Source of the DNA: Eubacterium sp. 1001713B170207_170306_E7
GTDB taxonomy: Bacteria; Bacillota; Clostridia; Eubacteriales; Eubacteriaceae
Reading direction: 5' to 3'
Assembly: GCF_015547515.1 (NCBI RefSeq)
Contig: NZ_JADMVE010000001.1
Span: forward strand, 682,406 to 746,405
DNA length: 64,000 bases
The stretch's first letter is position 1, and the number at the start of each line of letters is the position of its first letter. The notes beneath the pieces were generated by a model. That model made no database searches. It was not told the origin of the DNA and saw only the letters and a list, made by a program, of their open reading frames with translations. The translations under genes were made by a program, and so were the position numbers. This document shows, in pieces, positions 1 to 8,544 of this stretch.

Positions 1-575
1 AAATAGATATTCTTTTACTAACCAGTCTGGATACGAACCATGTAGGCGGTTTGACATCCTTGCTAGACACTTGCCCAGTCGAAAAATGCTTTTTTCCCGT
101 CAGCTGTGGTCTTGCCGCATATGATGATGTTTCAGCTTTAATTTCAGCTCATGAGATTTCGATCACAAATGATGAGCAATATGAAATGGATGATGTGGTC
201 ATAAAACCCATCGATATAACAGAAGATAATATAGCGTATATGGTTGTTCATGGCACCGACCGCTTAATTTACCAGGGGGACCAAATGCCCGAAAATGCAG
301 CGAAAATGCTTTTATCTGATGACTTAAAGTATTCAAGTATTACAGGGATAGTTGCAGCTAAAAGTGGTGAAAATGCCTATTTCTGCAGCGATTTAATGCG
401 GAAACATCCGAAGTTTCTCGTTGCCAATATCACAGAGAATAACGAAGGAAATAGCCAATTGACCAAATATTGTAAAGAAAATAATGTCGATCTATATTCC
501 TTTGTTGCAAATACAATGATGCCTTTGCATTTTTCCTCAACTGGTAATGGTTTGAAATTGGTTGGTTATGAGTAA
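1..575 (+). CDS. Metallo-beta-lactamase-fold protein, 5' end missing
   Basis: The reading frame is open from base 3, so the gene begins upstream of the window and only its C-terminal 191 residues are here. The first residues, ILLLTSLDTNHVGGL, align with the hydrolase motif seen in ComEC-like MBL proteins (normally THxDxDHxGG). The first His is Ser and the DH Asp is Asn, so two usual zinc ligands are missing. The remaining 170 residues show no recognised motif. The gene overlaps the next one by 8 bp and lies beside an excisionase-like gene and an integrase, so it is probably cargo at the end of an integrated element. Fold assignment rests on one motif; function is unknown and it may be a non-catalytic member. 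Confidence 0.55.
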   Translation, partial: IDILLLTSLDTNHVGGLTSLLDTCPVEKCFFPVSCGLAAYDDVSALISAHEISITNDEQYEMDDVVIKPIDITEDNIAYMVVHGTDRLIYQGDQMPENAAKMLLSDDLKYSSITGIVAAKSGENAYFCSDLMRKHPKFLVANITENNEGNSQLTKYCKENNVDLYSFVANTMMPLHFSSTGNGLKLVGYE

Positions 576-828
576 GGTAAAAGTTATGAATCAAAATAAT
601 AATAGACAAACTTGTGAGGATACGAAAGTCCAAAGTAAAATGTTTAAAGATCTGGATGATGTTGTAGATGTTAAAGATATACAAAAAATGCTTCATAATG
701 TAAGCAGACAATATGTATGTAAATTAATAAGAACGGGCAGGATTCCAGGTAAAAAAATTGGCAAGGGATACTTGGTGCCAAAAATATATGTTATAAAATA
801 TATCTTAGAAAATGAAGAAAATGCATAG
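568..828 (+). CDS. Excisionase-like helix-turn-helix protein
   Basis: An 86-residue basic protein starting at ATG 568 inside the end of the preceding gene; ATG 586 is an alternative. The C-terminal half (VSRQYVCKLIRTGRIPGKKI, then YLVPK) matches the MerR-like HTH of the excisionase/DNA-binding domain family, in which a helix-turn-helix is followed by a small wing. It lies 74 bp upstream of a tyrosine integrase on the same strand, the usual place for a recombination directionality factor. It could instead be a transcriptional regulator of the element. The DNA is AT-rich, like its neighbours and unlike the chromosome from 2.4 kb onwards. Confidence 0.7.
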   Translation: MSKVKVMNQNNNRQTCEDTKVQSKMFKDLDDVVDVKDIQKMLHNVSRQYVCKLIRTGRIPGKKIGKGYLVPKIYVIKYILENEENA

Positions 829-902
829 ACAAATAGACCATATTCATATAAAATTTTAGATATTAACAAGTATCTGTTTGTCCATGAGTTGGAGGTAATT
901 TC

Positions 903-2102
903 ATGGTAGCAGGACATTTAGAAGAAAAAAACGGATTGTATTATTGTGTTATTAGTTATTATGAGCGACCAGGTAAAAGGATCAGAAAGTGGATACCAAC
1001 TGGTTTAAGAGTAAAGGGGAATAAGAAAAAGGCAGAAAAGAAGCTACTGGAAGTAAGAAGTAAATACATTATTCCGAATGCGGCGAATGATCTTAATACA
1101 GAGATGCTTTTTGGTGACTATTTAAAAAAGTGGCTGGAATACAGAAAATCGGCAATAGCGGTGACAACTTATCACTCGTATAAAACTAGGATCGAAAGAA
1201 AAATTGCTCCTTATTTTGATGAGCGAAAGCTGAAGCTGGGTTCCTTAAAAGCTGCACATGTGCAGGAGTTTTATATTTATTTAGAAAATGAAAAATTGAA
1301 GCCTTGTACAATAAAGTGTTATCATGAATTGATGAATACCGCACTAAATTACGCAGTTCGTTCTGAGTTGATTTTGGCTAACCCGCTTCGTCTGGTATAT
1401 AGACCTGTTGTTAGAAAAGCAATTGAACCACACAGCTGTTATAACGAGCTTGAACTTGAAAAATTATTCAAAGTAAGTGAAGGTACATTACTGGAGATAC
1501 CGATATTATTAGGTGCATTTTATGGCCTGAGAAGATCAGAAATTATAGGGTTAAAATGGAGTGCGGTTGACTTTGAGAATAACTTAATTAATATTAACCA
1601 TACGATTGTTCCGGTATATAGTGAGTCAAGTTATATCTATGTCAAGGAAAACAGGACAAAAACGATTAGCAGCAGAAGGACACTTCCTTTGATTGATCCG
1701 GTAAAGGGTAAGCTGATCAAGCTAAAAGCAATCCAGTTGAATAACCGCCTGGTGTGTGGTAATGCTTATGAAGATACGGAAGGATATATATGCGTAAATG
1801 AAGTAGGAAGATTGTATACTCCAAACTGGCTTACGACATCTTTTGGAAAACTTTTAAAGAAGCATGGATTACGGCGTATAAGGTTTCATGATCTCAGACA
1901 TAGCTGTGCAAGTATTCTTCTAAGAAAAGGTGTCCAGATGAAATATATACAGGAATGGCTTGGACACAGTAATATCGCAACAACAGCAGATATCTATTCG
2001 CATTTAGAAGTATACGATATGATTCCACTGGCATCAACGATTGAAAAAGCGATGCAGGTTCCGGACAATCCAGAAAGCAGTAACCTGTTGTCATTTGTTT
2101 GA
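903..2102 (+). CDS. Tyrosine-type site-specific integrase
   Basis: A 399-residue integrase of the Tn916/phage class. The N-terminal arm-binding region (to about residue 55) is followed by a SAM-like core-binding domain (about 65-165) and the catalytic domain. Catalytic residues are visible: Arg210 in GLRRSEI, His329 and Arg332 in HDLRH, the LGHS box, and nucleophile Tyr365 in ADIYSHLE. An SD (ggaggtaa) sits 6 bp before ATG 903. With the excisionase-like gene it forms the recombination end of an integrated element extending left out of the window. Downstream 11-bp direct repeats could be arm or attachment sequences. No tRNA gene is recognisable next to it. Confidence 0.93.
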   Translation: MVAGHLEEKNGLYYCVISYYERPGKRIRKWIPTGLRVKGNKKKAEKKLLEVRSKYIIPNAANDLNTEMLFGDYLKKWLEYRKSAIAVTTYHSYKTRIERKIAPYFDERKLKLGSLKAAHVQEFYIYLENEKLKPCTIKCYHELMNTALNYAVRSELILANPLRLVYRPVVRKAIEPHSCYNELELEKLFKVSEGTLLEIPILLGAFYGLRRSEIIGLKWSAVDFENNLININHTIVPVYSESSYIYVKENRTKTISSRRTLPLIDPVKGKLIKLKAIQLNNRLVCGNAYEDTEGYICVNEVGRLYTPNWLTTSFGKLLKKHGLRRIRFHDLRHSCASILLRKGVQMKYIQEWLGHSNIATTADIYSHLEVYDMIPLASTIEKAMQVPDNPESSNLLSFV

Positions 2103-2142
2103 TAAAAACGGAAAAAGATGTTAGAATAAATTAAATAAAAAA

Positions 2143-2166
2143 TTGGGCAGAAATTTTGGGCAGAAA
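2143..2166 (+). repeat. Two 11-bp direct repeats after the integrase
   Basis: TTGGGCAGAAA occurs at 2143-2153 and again at 2156-2166, separated by two bases, 41 bp after the integrase stop. Short direct repeats at this place are often integrase arm-type sites or part of an attachment region, but no second copy elsewhere in the window confirms an att core. Confidence 0.4.
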
Positions 2167-2323
2167 AGACTTGATATTGCATAAAGCGTTCAGCCTAAGT
2201 TAGTAAATTTTAAAATATAAAAAAGAAAAGTTGAAAACAAAATATCGAAAAAACCCTTAAGAAATCTCGTTTTTCACATGACTGTGATATATGCAACATA
2301 CTTTTTCGGTGAAGGTGGGTATA

Positions 2324-2356
2324 CTTGATAACAAGTGAAAGAAATAAGTTATCAAG
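2324..2356 (+). promoter_or_regulatory. Inverted repeat abutting the hcp ribosome-binding site
   Basis: CTTGATAAC (2324-2332) and GTTATCAAG (2348-2356) are perfect 9-bp inverted arms around a 15-nt loop. The right arm runs into the SD of hcp (aaggagg, 2354-2360), so in RNA the hairpin could mask ribosome binding. In DNA it could be a regulator operator. Confidence 0.5.
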
Positions 2357-2367
2357 GAGGCATACAA

Positions 2368-3930
2368 ATGTCAATGTTTTGTTTTCAGTGTGAACAGACT
2401 GCTTTAGGAAAGGGCTGCACCAAGCACCAGGGTGTGTGTGGCAAGAAGGACCACACCGCACAGCTGCAGGATGAGCTGACAGGCGCGATGATCGGTCTGG
2501 CGCGTGTGATGGAAAAGGAAGAAGTGCCCAACGATGAAGTCAGCAGGCTGGTGATGAAGGGATTATTTACCACGGTGACCAATGTCAATTTTAATGACCC
2601 TTCCACTAAAGAACAGGTGACCGCGCTGCATAACCTGCAAAAGGCCATCGGCGGCGAAGTACGTGATTTTGACATGCGGGAGCTCTGGAACGCCAATGAA
2701 GATATCCGCTCCTTAAAATCGCTGATCCTGTTTGGCCTGCGCGGCATGGCAGCCTATGCCTACCATGCCGATGTGCTGGGCTGCCACAATGAGGATGTCA
2801 ACGCCTTTTTCCTGACCGCGCTGCGCGCCATTGGCGGCGAAGAGGATATGGATACCCTGCTGGCGCTGGTCATGGATACCGGCAATGTCAACCTGCAGTG
2901 TATGGCCATGCTGGACAAAGCTAACACTGAAACCTACGGAATGCCTGAGCCGACCGAGGTTTCCATGACCATTGAGAAGGGGCCATTTATCATCATCACA
3001 GGGCATGACCTGCATGACCTTTATCTTCTTCTGGAACAGACAAAGGACAAAGGGATCAACATTTATACTCACGGCGAGATGCTGCCCACCCATGCCTATC
3101 CGAAGCTGAAGGCTTATCCGCACCTCAAGGGAAACTTTGGTACCGCGTGGCAGAACCAGCAAAAGGAATTCGACGGTGTGCCGGCACCCATACTCTACAC
3201 CACCAACTGTCTGATGCCTGTCAAAGATTCCTACAGCGACCGTGTTTTCACCACCGAGGTGGTCTCATACCCTGAAATGGTACACATCGGACCAGACAAG
3301 GACTTTACCCCTGTTATCGAAAAAGCACTGGAGCTGGGCGGCTATCCGGAGGATCATAAGATGACCGGTATCAACGGCGGCTCGGTATTGACCACGGGTT
3401 TTGCGAGGGGAACGGTGCTGTCTGTGGCCGACAAGGTGGTAGAAGCTGTAAAGGGCGGCGATATTTCTCATTTCTTCCTAGTTGGCGGCTGTGACGGTGC
3501 GAAGCCGGGACGTAACTATTATACAGAGTTTGTTAAACAGACTCCGGAGGATTCCATTATCCTGACGCTGGCCTGCGGCAAATACCGGTTTAACGATTTA
3601 GACCTTGGAACGATTGATGGACTGCCAAGAATCATGGATGTTGGACAGTGCAACGACGCTTACTCTGCCATCCAGATCGCGCTGGCTTTGGCGGATGCCT
3701 TTGACTGTACGGTCAATGAGCTTCCGCTCACGCTTGTGCTGTCCTGGTACGAGCAGAAGGCAGTCTGTATTCTTCTGACGCTGCTGTCCCTCGGCATTAA
3801 AAATATCTATCTTGGACCAACACTTCCTGCCTTTGTTTCGCCCAATGTTTTAAATGTGCTGGTCCAACGTTTTGGCCTGACACCCATCTCCACGCCGGAA
3901 GAAGACCTGAAGAAGATTCTTGAAAAATAA
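2368..3930 (+). CDS. hcp: Hydroxylamine reductase / hybrid-cluster protein
   Basis: A 520-residue Hcp. The protein is proposed to reduce hydroxylamine or nitric oxide in the cytoplasm and protects anaerobes from nitrosative stress. The N-terminal cysteines (CFQC, then C after 8 and again after 6 residues) ligate the cubane cluster. The hybrid-cluster ligands follow in family order: GHDLHDL, HGEML, NCLMP, GGCDGAKPG, LACGKYRF, GQCNDAYS and WYEQKAV. Start ATG 2368 is chosen because SD aaggagg lies 7 bp before it and MSMFCFQCEQT is the usual family N-terminus; an in-frame upstream ATG at 2335 lacks an SD. It is monocistronic, with a terminator right behind it and an inverted repeat over its SD. 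No hcr reductase partner is adjacent, as is common in clostridia. Confidence 0.96.
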   Translation: MSMFCFQCEQTALGKGCTKHQGVCGKKDHTAQLQDELTGAMIGLARVMEKEEVPNDEVSRLVMKGLFTTVTNVNFNDPSTKEQVTALHNLQKAIGGEVRDFDMRELWNANEDIRSLKSLILFGLRGMAAYAYHADVLGCHNEDVNAFFLTALRAIGGEEDMDTLLALVMDTGNVNLQCMAMLDKANTETYGMPEPTEVSMTIEKGPFIIITGHDLHDLYLLLEQTKDKGINIYTHGEMLPTHAYPKLKAYPHLKGNFGTAWQNQQKEFDGVPAPILYTTNCLMPVKDSYSDRVFTTEVVSYPEMVHIGPDKDFTPVIEKALELGGYPEDHKMTGINGGSVLTTGFARGTVLSVADKVVEAVKGGDISHFFLVGGCDGAKPGRNYYTEFVKQTPEDSIILTLACGKYRFNDLDLGTIDGLPRIMDVGQCNDAYSAIQIALALADAFDCTVNELPLTLVLSWYEQKAVCILLTLLSLGIKNIYLGPTLPAFVSPNVLNVLVQRFGLTPISTPEEDLKKILEK

Positions 3931-3941
3931 GCGGCACAGCC

Positions 3942-3972
3942 AAAGCCCGGATCATCATCCGGGCTTTCTTTT
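3942..3972 (+). terminator. Rho-independent terminator of hcp
   Basis: Perfect 11-bp stem AAAGCCCGGAT / ATCCGGGCTTT with loop CATC, followed by a T-rich run, 11 bp after the hcp stop. Confidence 0.9.
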
Positions 3973-3983
3973 ATGGACAGACA

Positions 3984-3995
3984 ATGTCATGACAT
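3984..3995 (+). promoter_or_regulatory. 12-bp palindrome upstream of the GntR gene
   Basis: ATGTCATGACAT is a perfect palindrome 63 bp before the GntR-family start. A -10-like TATACT follows at about 4020. It could be an autoregulatory site; no identical copy lies before deoC. Confidence 0.35.
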
Positions 3996-4058
3996 ATGGA
4001 CATTTTGTAAAAAATGCGCTATACTAGGTGGTAATGACATAAGAAAGGCGATTAGATT

Positions 4059-4808
4059 ATGGGATTATTTGATCATCAACTCGATAAAAATATACCGGTG
4101 CCGCTTTATTACCAGCTCAAAACACTACTGGAAGCGTACATCGAAAAGGAACATACCAATTACGAAGAACCCATTCCAACAGAAATGGAGATCAGCGAGG
4201 CCTTTGGCATCAGCCGGCCAACGGTGCGCCAGGCCATCAATTCACTGGTGGTGGAGGGAAGACTCTACCGCAAAAAGAGCAAGGGCACCTTTGTGACCCG
4301 GCCGAAAATCCATCAGAATTTTCTGGAATCGATCCAGAGCTTTAACGAGGAAATGCAGGAGAAAGGCCTGACGCCTAAAACCGAAGTGCTTGGTCTGGAG
4401 GTGGTGGCCTGTGACGAAGAGGTGGGGCGCGCCCTGCAGCTGGAGGTGGGAACAGAGGTTGTACGGCTTGAACGTCTGCGCTACGCCAATGACGAGCCCA
4501 TCGTCCATGTGGTCAGCCATCTGCCGTGCCGCCTGTGCAGTGAAATGCTGGAAAAGGATTTTACCCGGGTGTCCATGTATCATGTGATGGAAACCGAGCT
4601 GAACATGACCATCGACTATGCCACCAGGCGGCTTGAGGCCATTCTGGCGGACAGTGCGACCGCTAAAATCCTGGGGATCAGCAAGGGCTCCGCAATCCAG
4701 TATATTCAGACCATCGCCTACCTGACCGATGAGACGGCAGTGGAATACTCCAAAGCGCATTACCGCGGTGACCGGAGTCATTTTACCTTCAGATTAAAAC
4801 GGAATTAA
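4059..4808 (+). CDS. GntR/HutC-family transcriptional regulator (UTRA domain)
   Basis: A 249-residue repressor-type protein. The N-terminal winged helix (about residues 12-78) contains the GntR signature IPTEMEISEAFGISRPTVRQ and a wing ending KGTFVTRP. The C-terminal half (about 95-245) is a UTRA effector domain, ending in the typical EYSKAHYRGDRSHFTFRL. UTRA domains bind small metabolites such as sugar phosphates. It is followed by its own terminator, then deoC and an FGGY kinase in the same direction, so it is the likely regulator of those two genes. The deoC promoter carries two palindromes that could be its operator. The effector is not predictable from sequence. Confidence 0.92.
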   Translation: MGLFDHQLDKNIPVPLYYQLKTLLEAYIEKEHTNYEEPIPTEMEISEAFGISRPTVRQAINSLVVEGRLYRKKSKGTFVTRPKIHQNFLESIQSFNEEMQEKGLTPKTEVLGLEVVACDEEVGRALQLEVGTEVVRLERLRYANDEPIVHVVSHLPCRLCSEMLEKDFTRVSMYHVMETELNMTIDYATRRLEAILADSATAKILGISKGSAIQYIQTIAYLTDETAVEYSKAHYRGDRSHFTFRLKRN

Positions 4809-4812
4809 GCTT

Positions 4813-4843
4813 AAAAAAGACCAGCATCCGCTGGTTTTTTCTT
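4813..4843 (+). terminator. Terminator between GntR gene and deoC
   Basis: Stem ACCAGC/GCTGGT with loop ATCC, flanked by an A-run and a T-run (4813-4818 and 4835-4840), just after the GntR stop. Confidence 0.75.
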
Positions 4844-4851
4844 TTTTGCGC

Positions 4852-4892
4852 TTGACACTTGTACAATATGATGTTATTATGTAAATACATAA
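4852..4892 (+). promoter_or_regulatory. deoC promoter with overlapping palindromes
   Basis: TTGACA (4852-4857), a 17-bp spacer and TATTAT (4875-4880) make a near-consensus promoter. TTGTACAA (4859-4866) is a palindrome in the spacer. TTATGTA-AA-TACATAA (4877-4892) is a perfect inverted repeat over the -10 and start region. Either could be the binding site of the adjacent GntR protein, giving repression by promoter occlusion. Confidence 0.7.
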
Positions 4893-4918
4893 GAACAATA
4901 AATGAAGCGAGGATTTAC

Positions 4919-5599
4919 ATGAAAACACTAACTGTTAAAGAACTGGCAGGCTATTTTGATCACACACTTTTAAAGGCCTTTGTTACCGATGAGGATTTTA
5001 AAAAGCTGTGTGACGATGCCGATAAATATGGCTTTAAGATGGTGGCCATCAACTCGGCCCCGGTTGCGTTGTGCAAAAAGTACCTGAAGGATTCTCCCGT
5101 GCATGTGGGGGCGGCCATCAGCTTTCCCCTCGGGCAGACAACCATTGAAGCCAAGGTTTTTGAGACTGAAAACGCCATTGAAAACGGCGCGGATGAAATT
5201 GATTATGTCATCAACATTGTCGAACTGAAAAATAAGAATTATGATTATATCAAGCGTGAAATGGAAGCCATTGTCGCCGTCTGCCGCAAACACGGTGTGC
5301 TGTCAAAGGTGATCTTTGAAAACTGCTACCTGACAAAGGACGAGATTGTAAAGGTTGCTGAGATCGCAAGGGAAGTGAAGCCGGACTTTATCAAAACCTC
5401 GACAGGCTTTGGTACTGGCGGAGCCACCGTGGAGGATGTAAAGCTTATGAAGTCCGTTGTGGGCGATGACGTGAAAGTCAAGGCGGCCGGCGGTATCCGC
5501 GATCTTGAAACCTGCCTGGCCATGATCGAAGCCGGTGCGGAACGGATTGGCAGCAGCAGCAGCATTGAAATTACAGAAGCTTACGCAAAAACATTATAA
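4919..5599 (+). CDS. deoC: Deoxyribose-phosphate aldolase
   Basis: A 226-residue class I aldolase that cleaves 2-deoxyribose-5-phosphate to glyceraldehyde-3-phosphate and acetaldehyde. Start ATG 4919 follows a weak gcgagga SD; a longer in-frame start at 4859 would lie inside the promoter. Family motifs are clear: [25 protein letters not shown], the Schiff-base lysine in FIKTSTGF and the second active-site lysine in VKAAGGIRD. It forms a two-gene operon with an FGGY kinase 25 bp downstream. It may serve a specific sugar-derivative pathway rather than nucleoside catabolism, because no phosphopentomutase or phosphorylase gene is nearby. Confidence 0.93.
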   Translation: MKTLTVKELAGYFDHTLLKAFVTDEDFKKLCDDADKYGFKMVAINSAPVALCKKYLKDSPVHVGAAISFPLGQTTIEAKVFETENAIENGADEIDYVINIVELKNKNYDYIKREMEAIVAVCRKHGVLSKVIFENCYLTKDEIVKVAEIAREVKPDFIKTSTGFGTGGATVEDVKLMKSVVGDDVKVKAAGGIRDLETCLAMIEAGAERIGSSSSIEITEAYAKTL

Positions 5600-5624
5600 A
5601 AATCATTTTTGAGGAGAGGTTAAA

Positions 5625-7151
5625 ATGAAAAAATATTTACTGGCACACGATTTGGGAACATCCGGAAACAAGGCGACGCTGTACAGCACAGAAGGGGAAC
5701 TGGTCAAAAGCTGTGTTCAAAGTTATGATATGCTTGTCAGCAACAACAACTGGGTTGAGCAGCGGCCAGAGGATTTCTGGAACGCGGTCTGTGTCTCCAC
5801 CAAAGAGCTGGTGCAGGACATCGACGTGAACGACATTGCCGCCATATCCTTCAGCGGCCAGATGATGGGGTGCATCTGTGTGGATAAAGAGGGTAAGGCC
5901 CTCAGAAACGCATTGATCTGGGCGGACATGCGCGCCACAAAGGAAGAGGAAATGATCCGTGAACGCATCAGCGAGGAAGATTTTTATCACCTCACAGGCC
6001 ATAAGATCAGCCCGTCCTACGGCGGCCAGAAGCTGATGTGGGTTAAAAACAATGAGCCGGAAATCTATGAAAATACCTATAAAATGCTCAACTGCAAGGA
6101 TTATATTATCCTGAAACTTACCGGGGAGTTTGTCACCGAGTATACGGACGCTTCCTCCACCAACTTGCTGGACTTAAATAAGCTGGAATGGTCCGACCGC
6201 CTTTTGGAAGTCATGGGGATCGACCGCGAAAAAATGCCGGCATTGTTAAAATCCACCGATATTGCCGGAACCGTGACGGCTGAAGCCGCCCAGGCCTGCG
6301 GACTGGCCGCCGGGATTCCTGTTGTCTGCGGCGGCGGCGACGGCGTCTGCGCGGCTGTCGGCACCGGCTGTACCAGAGAGGGCATTGCCCACAGCTGTAT
6401 GGGAACCTCCTCATGGATTTCCATCACCACCGAAAAGCCAATCTATGACGAGGAAATGCGCACCTTTACCTGGGCGCACATTGTGCCAGGCTATGTGCTG
6501 CCAACCGGAACCATGCAGTGCGGCGGCGGCTCCTATAGCTGGTTTACAAAGGAGCTGTGCAAGTACGAAAGCCTGCTGGGCGAACAGCAGGGCGTCAGCA
6601 AGTATGACCTTCTGGATCAGGAAATCGGCGATTCTAAGCCAGGGGCCAACGGTCTGCTGTTCTTGCCATACCTGATCGGTGAGCGAAGCCCGCGCTGGAA
6701 TCCAAAGGCGAAGGGCGCCTTCATCGGCATTAAAATGGAAACTGAAAAGAAGGATATGGTGCGCGCGGTACAGGAAGGGGTAGCCTTTAACCTGGGCGTG
6801 GTCATGGATGTCTTTAAGGGCAAGGGTGTCAAAATTGACGACATGATCGTCATTGGCGGCGGCGCTCAGAGCGACGCCTGGCTCCAGATTTTAGCCGATG
6901 TTTACAATATCAATATCCAGAAGCCAAACTATCTGGAGGAAGCCACCTCCATGGGTGCGGCCATCACTGCCGGTGTGGGCGTCGGCGTTTTTGAGAACTT
7001 TGACGTCATTGACAAATTCCTGAAAATTGAGGAAACCAAAACGCCGAACACCGACAATCAGCCAGTGTACAGCGCCATGAAGCCGATCTTTGACGAAGCT
7101 TACTTTGCCCTGACCGGGGTCTTTGACAAGCTCTCTGAGTTTACAAAATAA
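5625..7151 (+). CDS. FGGY-family carbohydrate kinase, xylulokinase-like
   Basis: A 508-residue ATP-dependent sugar kinase of the FGGY family, closest in feel to xylulokinase. The first actin-like domain begins AHDLGTSGNKATLY (phosphate-1 loop). GGGDGVCAAVG near residue 232 carries the catalytic Asp. The second domain has IGGGAQSDAWLQILADV (adenosine motif). An SD (gaggagag) precedes ATG 5625. It is the second gene of the deoC operon, so it probably phosphorylates the sugar or polyol whose later intermediate is cleaved by DeoC. Substrate specificity in FGGY kinases cannot be assigned reliably by eye, so no symbol is given. No sugar transporter is adjacent. Confidence 0.88.
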   Translation: MKKYLLAHDLGTSGNKATLYSTEGELVKSCVQSYDMLVSNNNWVEQRPEDFWNAVCVSTKELVQDIDVNDIAAISFSGQMMGCICVDKEGKALRNALIWADMRATKEEEMIRERISEEDFYHLTGHKISPSYGGQKLMWVKNNEPEIYENTYKMLNCKDYIILKLTGEFVTEYTDASSTNLLDLNKLEWSDRLLEVMGIDREKMPALLKSTDIAGTVTAEAAQACGLAAGIPVVCGGGDGVCAAVGTGCTREGIAHSCMGTSSWISITTEKPIYDEEMRTFTWAHIVPGYVLPTGTMQCGGGSYSWFTKELCKYESLLGEQQGVSKYDLLDQEIGDSKPGANGLLFLPYLIGERSPRWNPKAKGAFIGIKMETEKKDMVRAVQEGVAFNLGVVMDVFKGKGVKIDDMIVIGGGAQSDAWLQILADVYNINIQKPNYLEEATSMGAAITAGVGVGVFENFDVIDKFLKIEETKTPNTDNQPVYSAMKPIFDEAYFALTGVFDKLSEFTK

Positions 7152-7169
7152 ATAAAAGCAGCCCAAAGA

Positions 7170-7201
7170 CAGCGCGGACAATAAATCCGTGCTGTTTTTT
7201 T
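7170..7201 (+). terminator. Terminator of the deoC-kinase operon
   Basis: Stem ACAGCGCGGA (7170-7179) pairs with TCCGTGCTGT (7187-7196) through one G-T pair, followed by a T-run. Confidence 0.85.
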
Positions 7202-7284
7202 ATGCGCAATGCCATGATACCGCTTGCATTTGCGGTAAATTCGCGGTAAACTGGTAAGGTATTATAAGGATTGGAGTAAAGAAA

Positions 7285-7758
7285 ATGGCAGTAGATAAGG
7301 TAAAGGCATATTTTAAACAGTACGGCATGGAGGATCAGGTAAAAGAGCTGACCGATTCAACCGCGACGGTAGAGCTGGCCGCGCAGGCGGTAGGTGTGAT
7401 CCCGGCCCGCATCGCAAAAACACTGTCCTTTAAGCGATATGACGAGTGTGTTCTCGTGGTGGCAGCAGGGGACACCAGGATTGACAATAAAAAATTCAAG
7501 GAAGAATTTGGCATCAAGGCCAAAATGCTGTCGCCGGATGAGGTTCTGGAATTTACAGGCCATGCGGTCGGCGGCGTGTGCCCCTTTGGCATTAAAAACC
7601 CGGATGTGGAGGTTTATCTGGACGACTCGCTCAAGCGTTTTGACACGGTATTTCCAGCGGCTGGCAGCAGTAATTCCATGATTGAGCTTTCCTGTGACGA
7701 CCTGTTCCAGTACTCTGGCGCCATGAGCTGGGTAGATGTCTGTAAGTATAAGGAGTAA
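7285..7758 (+). CDS. YbaK/EbsC-family aminoacyl-tRNA deacylase
   Basis: A 157-residue protein of the YbaK/ProX superfamily, which hydrolyses mischarged aminoacyl-tRNAs (for example Cys-tRNAPro) in trans. Typical features are the early VELAAQAVGVIPARIAKTLSFK, with its conserved substrate-pocket lysine, then RIDNKKFKEEFG, HAVGGVCPFGI and a C-terminal FPAAGSSNSMIELSCDDL. Length fits the family. It is separated from the upstream operon by a terminator and is followed after 5 bp by a methyltransferase, so the two are probably co-transcribed. The specific amino acid edited is not deducible. Confidence 0.9.
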   Translation: MAVDKVKAYFKQYGMEDQVKELTDSTATVELAAQAVGVIPARIAKTLSFKRYDECVLVVAAGDTRIDNKKFKEEFGIKAKMLSPDEVLEFTGHAVGGVCPFGIKNPDVEVYLDDSLKRFDTVFPAAGSSNSMIELSCDDLFQYSGAMSWVDVCKYKE

Positions 7759-7763
7759 ACGCG

Positions 7764-8495
7764 GTGAAGGAAAACAAATACGACGACGACGTGTTCTTTA
7801 AAAAATACAGTGAAATGAGCCGTTCACAGCAGGGGCTGTCGGGAGCCGGGGAGTGGTCTGAGTTGCAAAAGCTTTTGCCGGATTTTGATAACAAGCGTGT
7901 GCTAGACTTGGGCTGCGGCTATGGCTGGCACTGTCTGTACGCGGCAGAGCATGGCGCGGCCAGCGTGCTGGGGGTGGATATTTCCGAAAAAATGCTGGAG
8001 GCCGCGCGGGAAAAGAACAGCCATGAAAGAATCAGCTACCGGCAGAGCGCCATGGAGGATCTGGATTTTGCGGACAGTGCCTTTGATGTGGTGATCAGCT
8101 CGCTGGCGTTTCATTATATCCGGGATTTTTCGACGCTGGCGGCAAGGATCAGCCAGTGGACTGCGCCGGGCGGCGAGTTTGTTTTTTCGGTTGAGCATCC
8201 GGTGTTTACCGCCTACGGCACGCAGGACTGGTATTACGACGACGCGGGTGAGATTCTGCATTTTCCCGTAGACCATTATTATTACGAAGGCAAAAGAAAA
8301 GCTGTTTTCCTGGGCGAAGCGGTGATTAAGTATCATAGAACCCTCACCACCTATCTCGACACACTACTTAAAAATGGCTTTGAGCTGCAGCGCATTGTCG
8401 AACCCCAGCCTCCGGCAGAAATGCTTGATTTACCTGGAATGAAGGATGAAATGCGGCGGCCCATGATGCTGCTGGTATCCGCCAAAAAGAAGTAA
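7764..8495 (+). CDS. Class I SAM-dependent methyltransferase
   Basis: A 243-residue Rossmann-fold methyltransferase starting at GTG 7764, with an SD (aaggag) inside the end of the preceding gene. Motif I VLDLGCGYGWH (about residues 46-56) binds AdoMet. Then come VLGVDISEKML (motif post-I), the AMEDLDFADSAFDVVISSLAFHY region (motif II) and FVFSVEHPVF. This pattern matches the methyltransferase type 11/UbiE-like group found in many Firmicutes, whose substrate is unknown. Co-transcription with the YbaK-like deacylase hints at a tRNA-related or housekeeping role, but this is inference. Confidence 0.88.
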   Translation: MKENKYDDDVFFKKYSEMSRSQQGLSGAGEWSELQKLLPDFDNKRVLDLGCGYGWHCLYAAEHGAASVLGVDISEKMLEAAREKNSHERISYRQSAMEDLDFADSAFDVVISSLAFHYIRDFSTLAARISQWTAPGGEFVFSVEHPVFTAYGTQDWYYDDAGEILHFPVDHYYYEGKRKAVFLGEAVIKYHRTLTTYLDTLLKNGFELQRIVEPQPPAEMLDLPGMKDEMRRPMMLLVSAKKK

Positions 8496-8544
8496 AATGC
8501 TGTAAGAGCACTGGAAACAAACGATTTAGAAAACGGAGGGAGCG

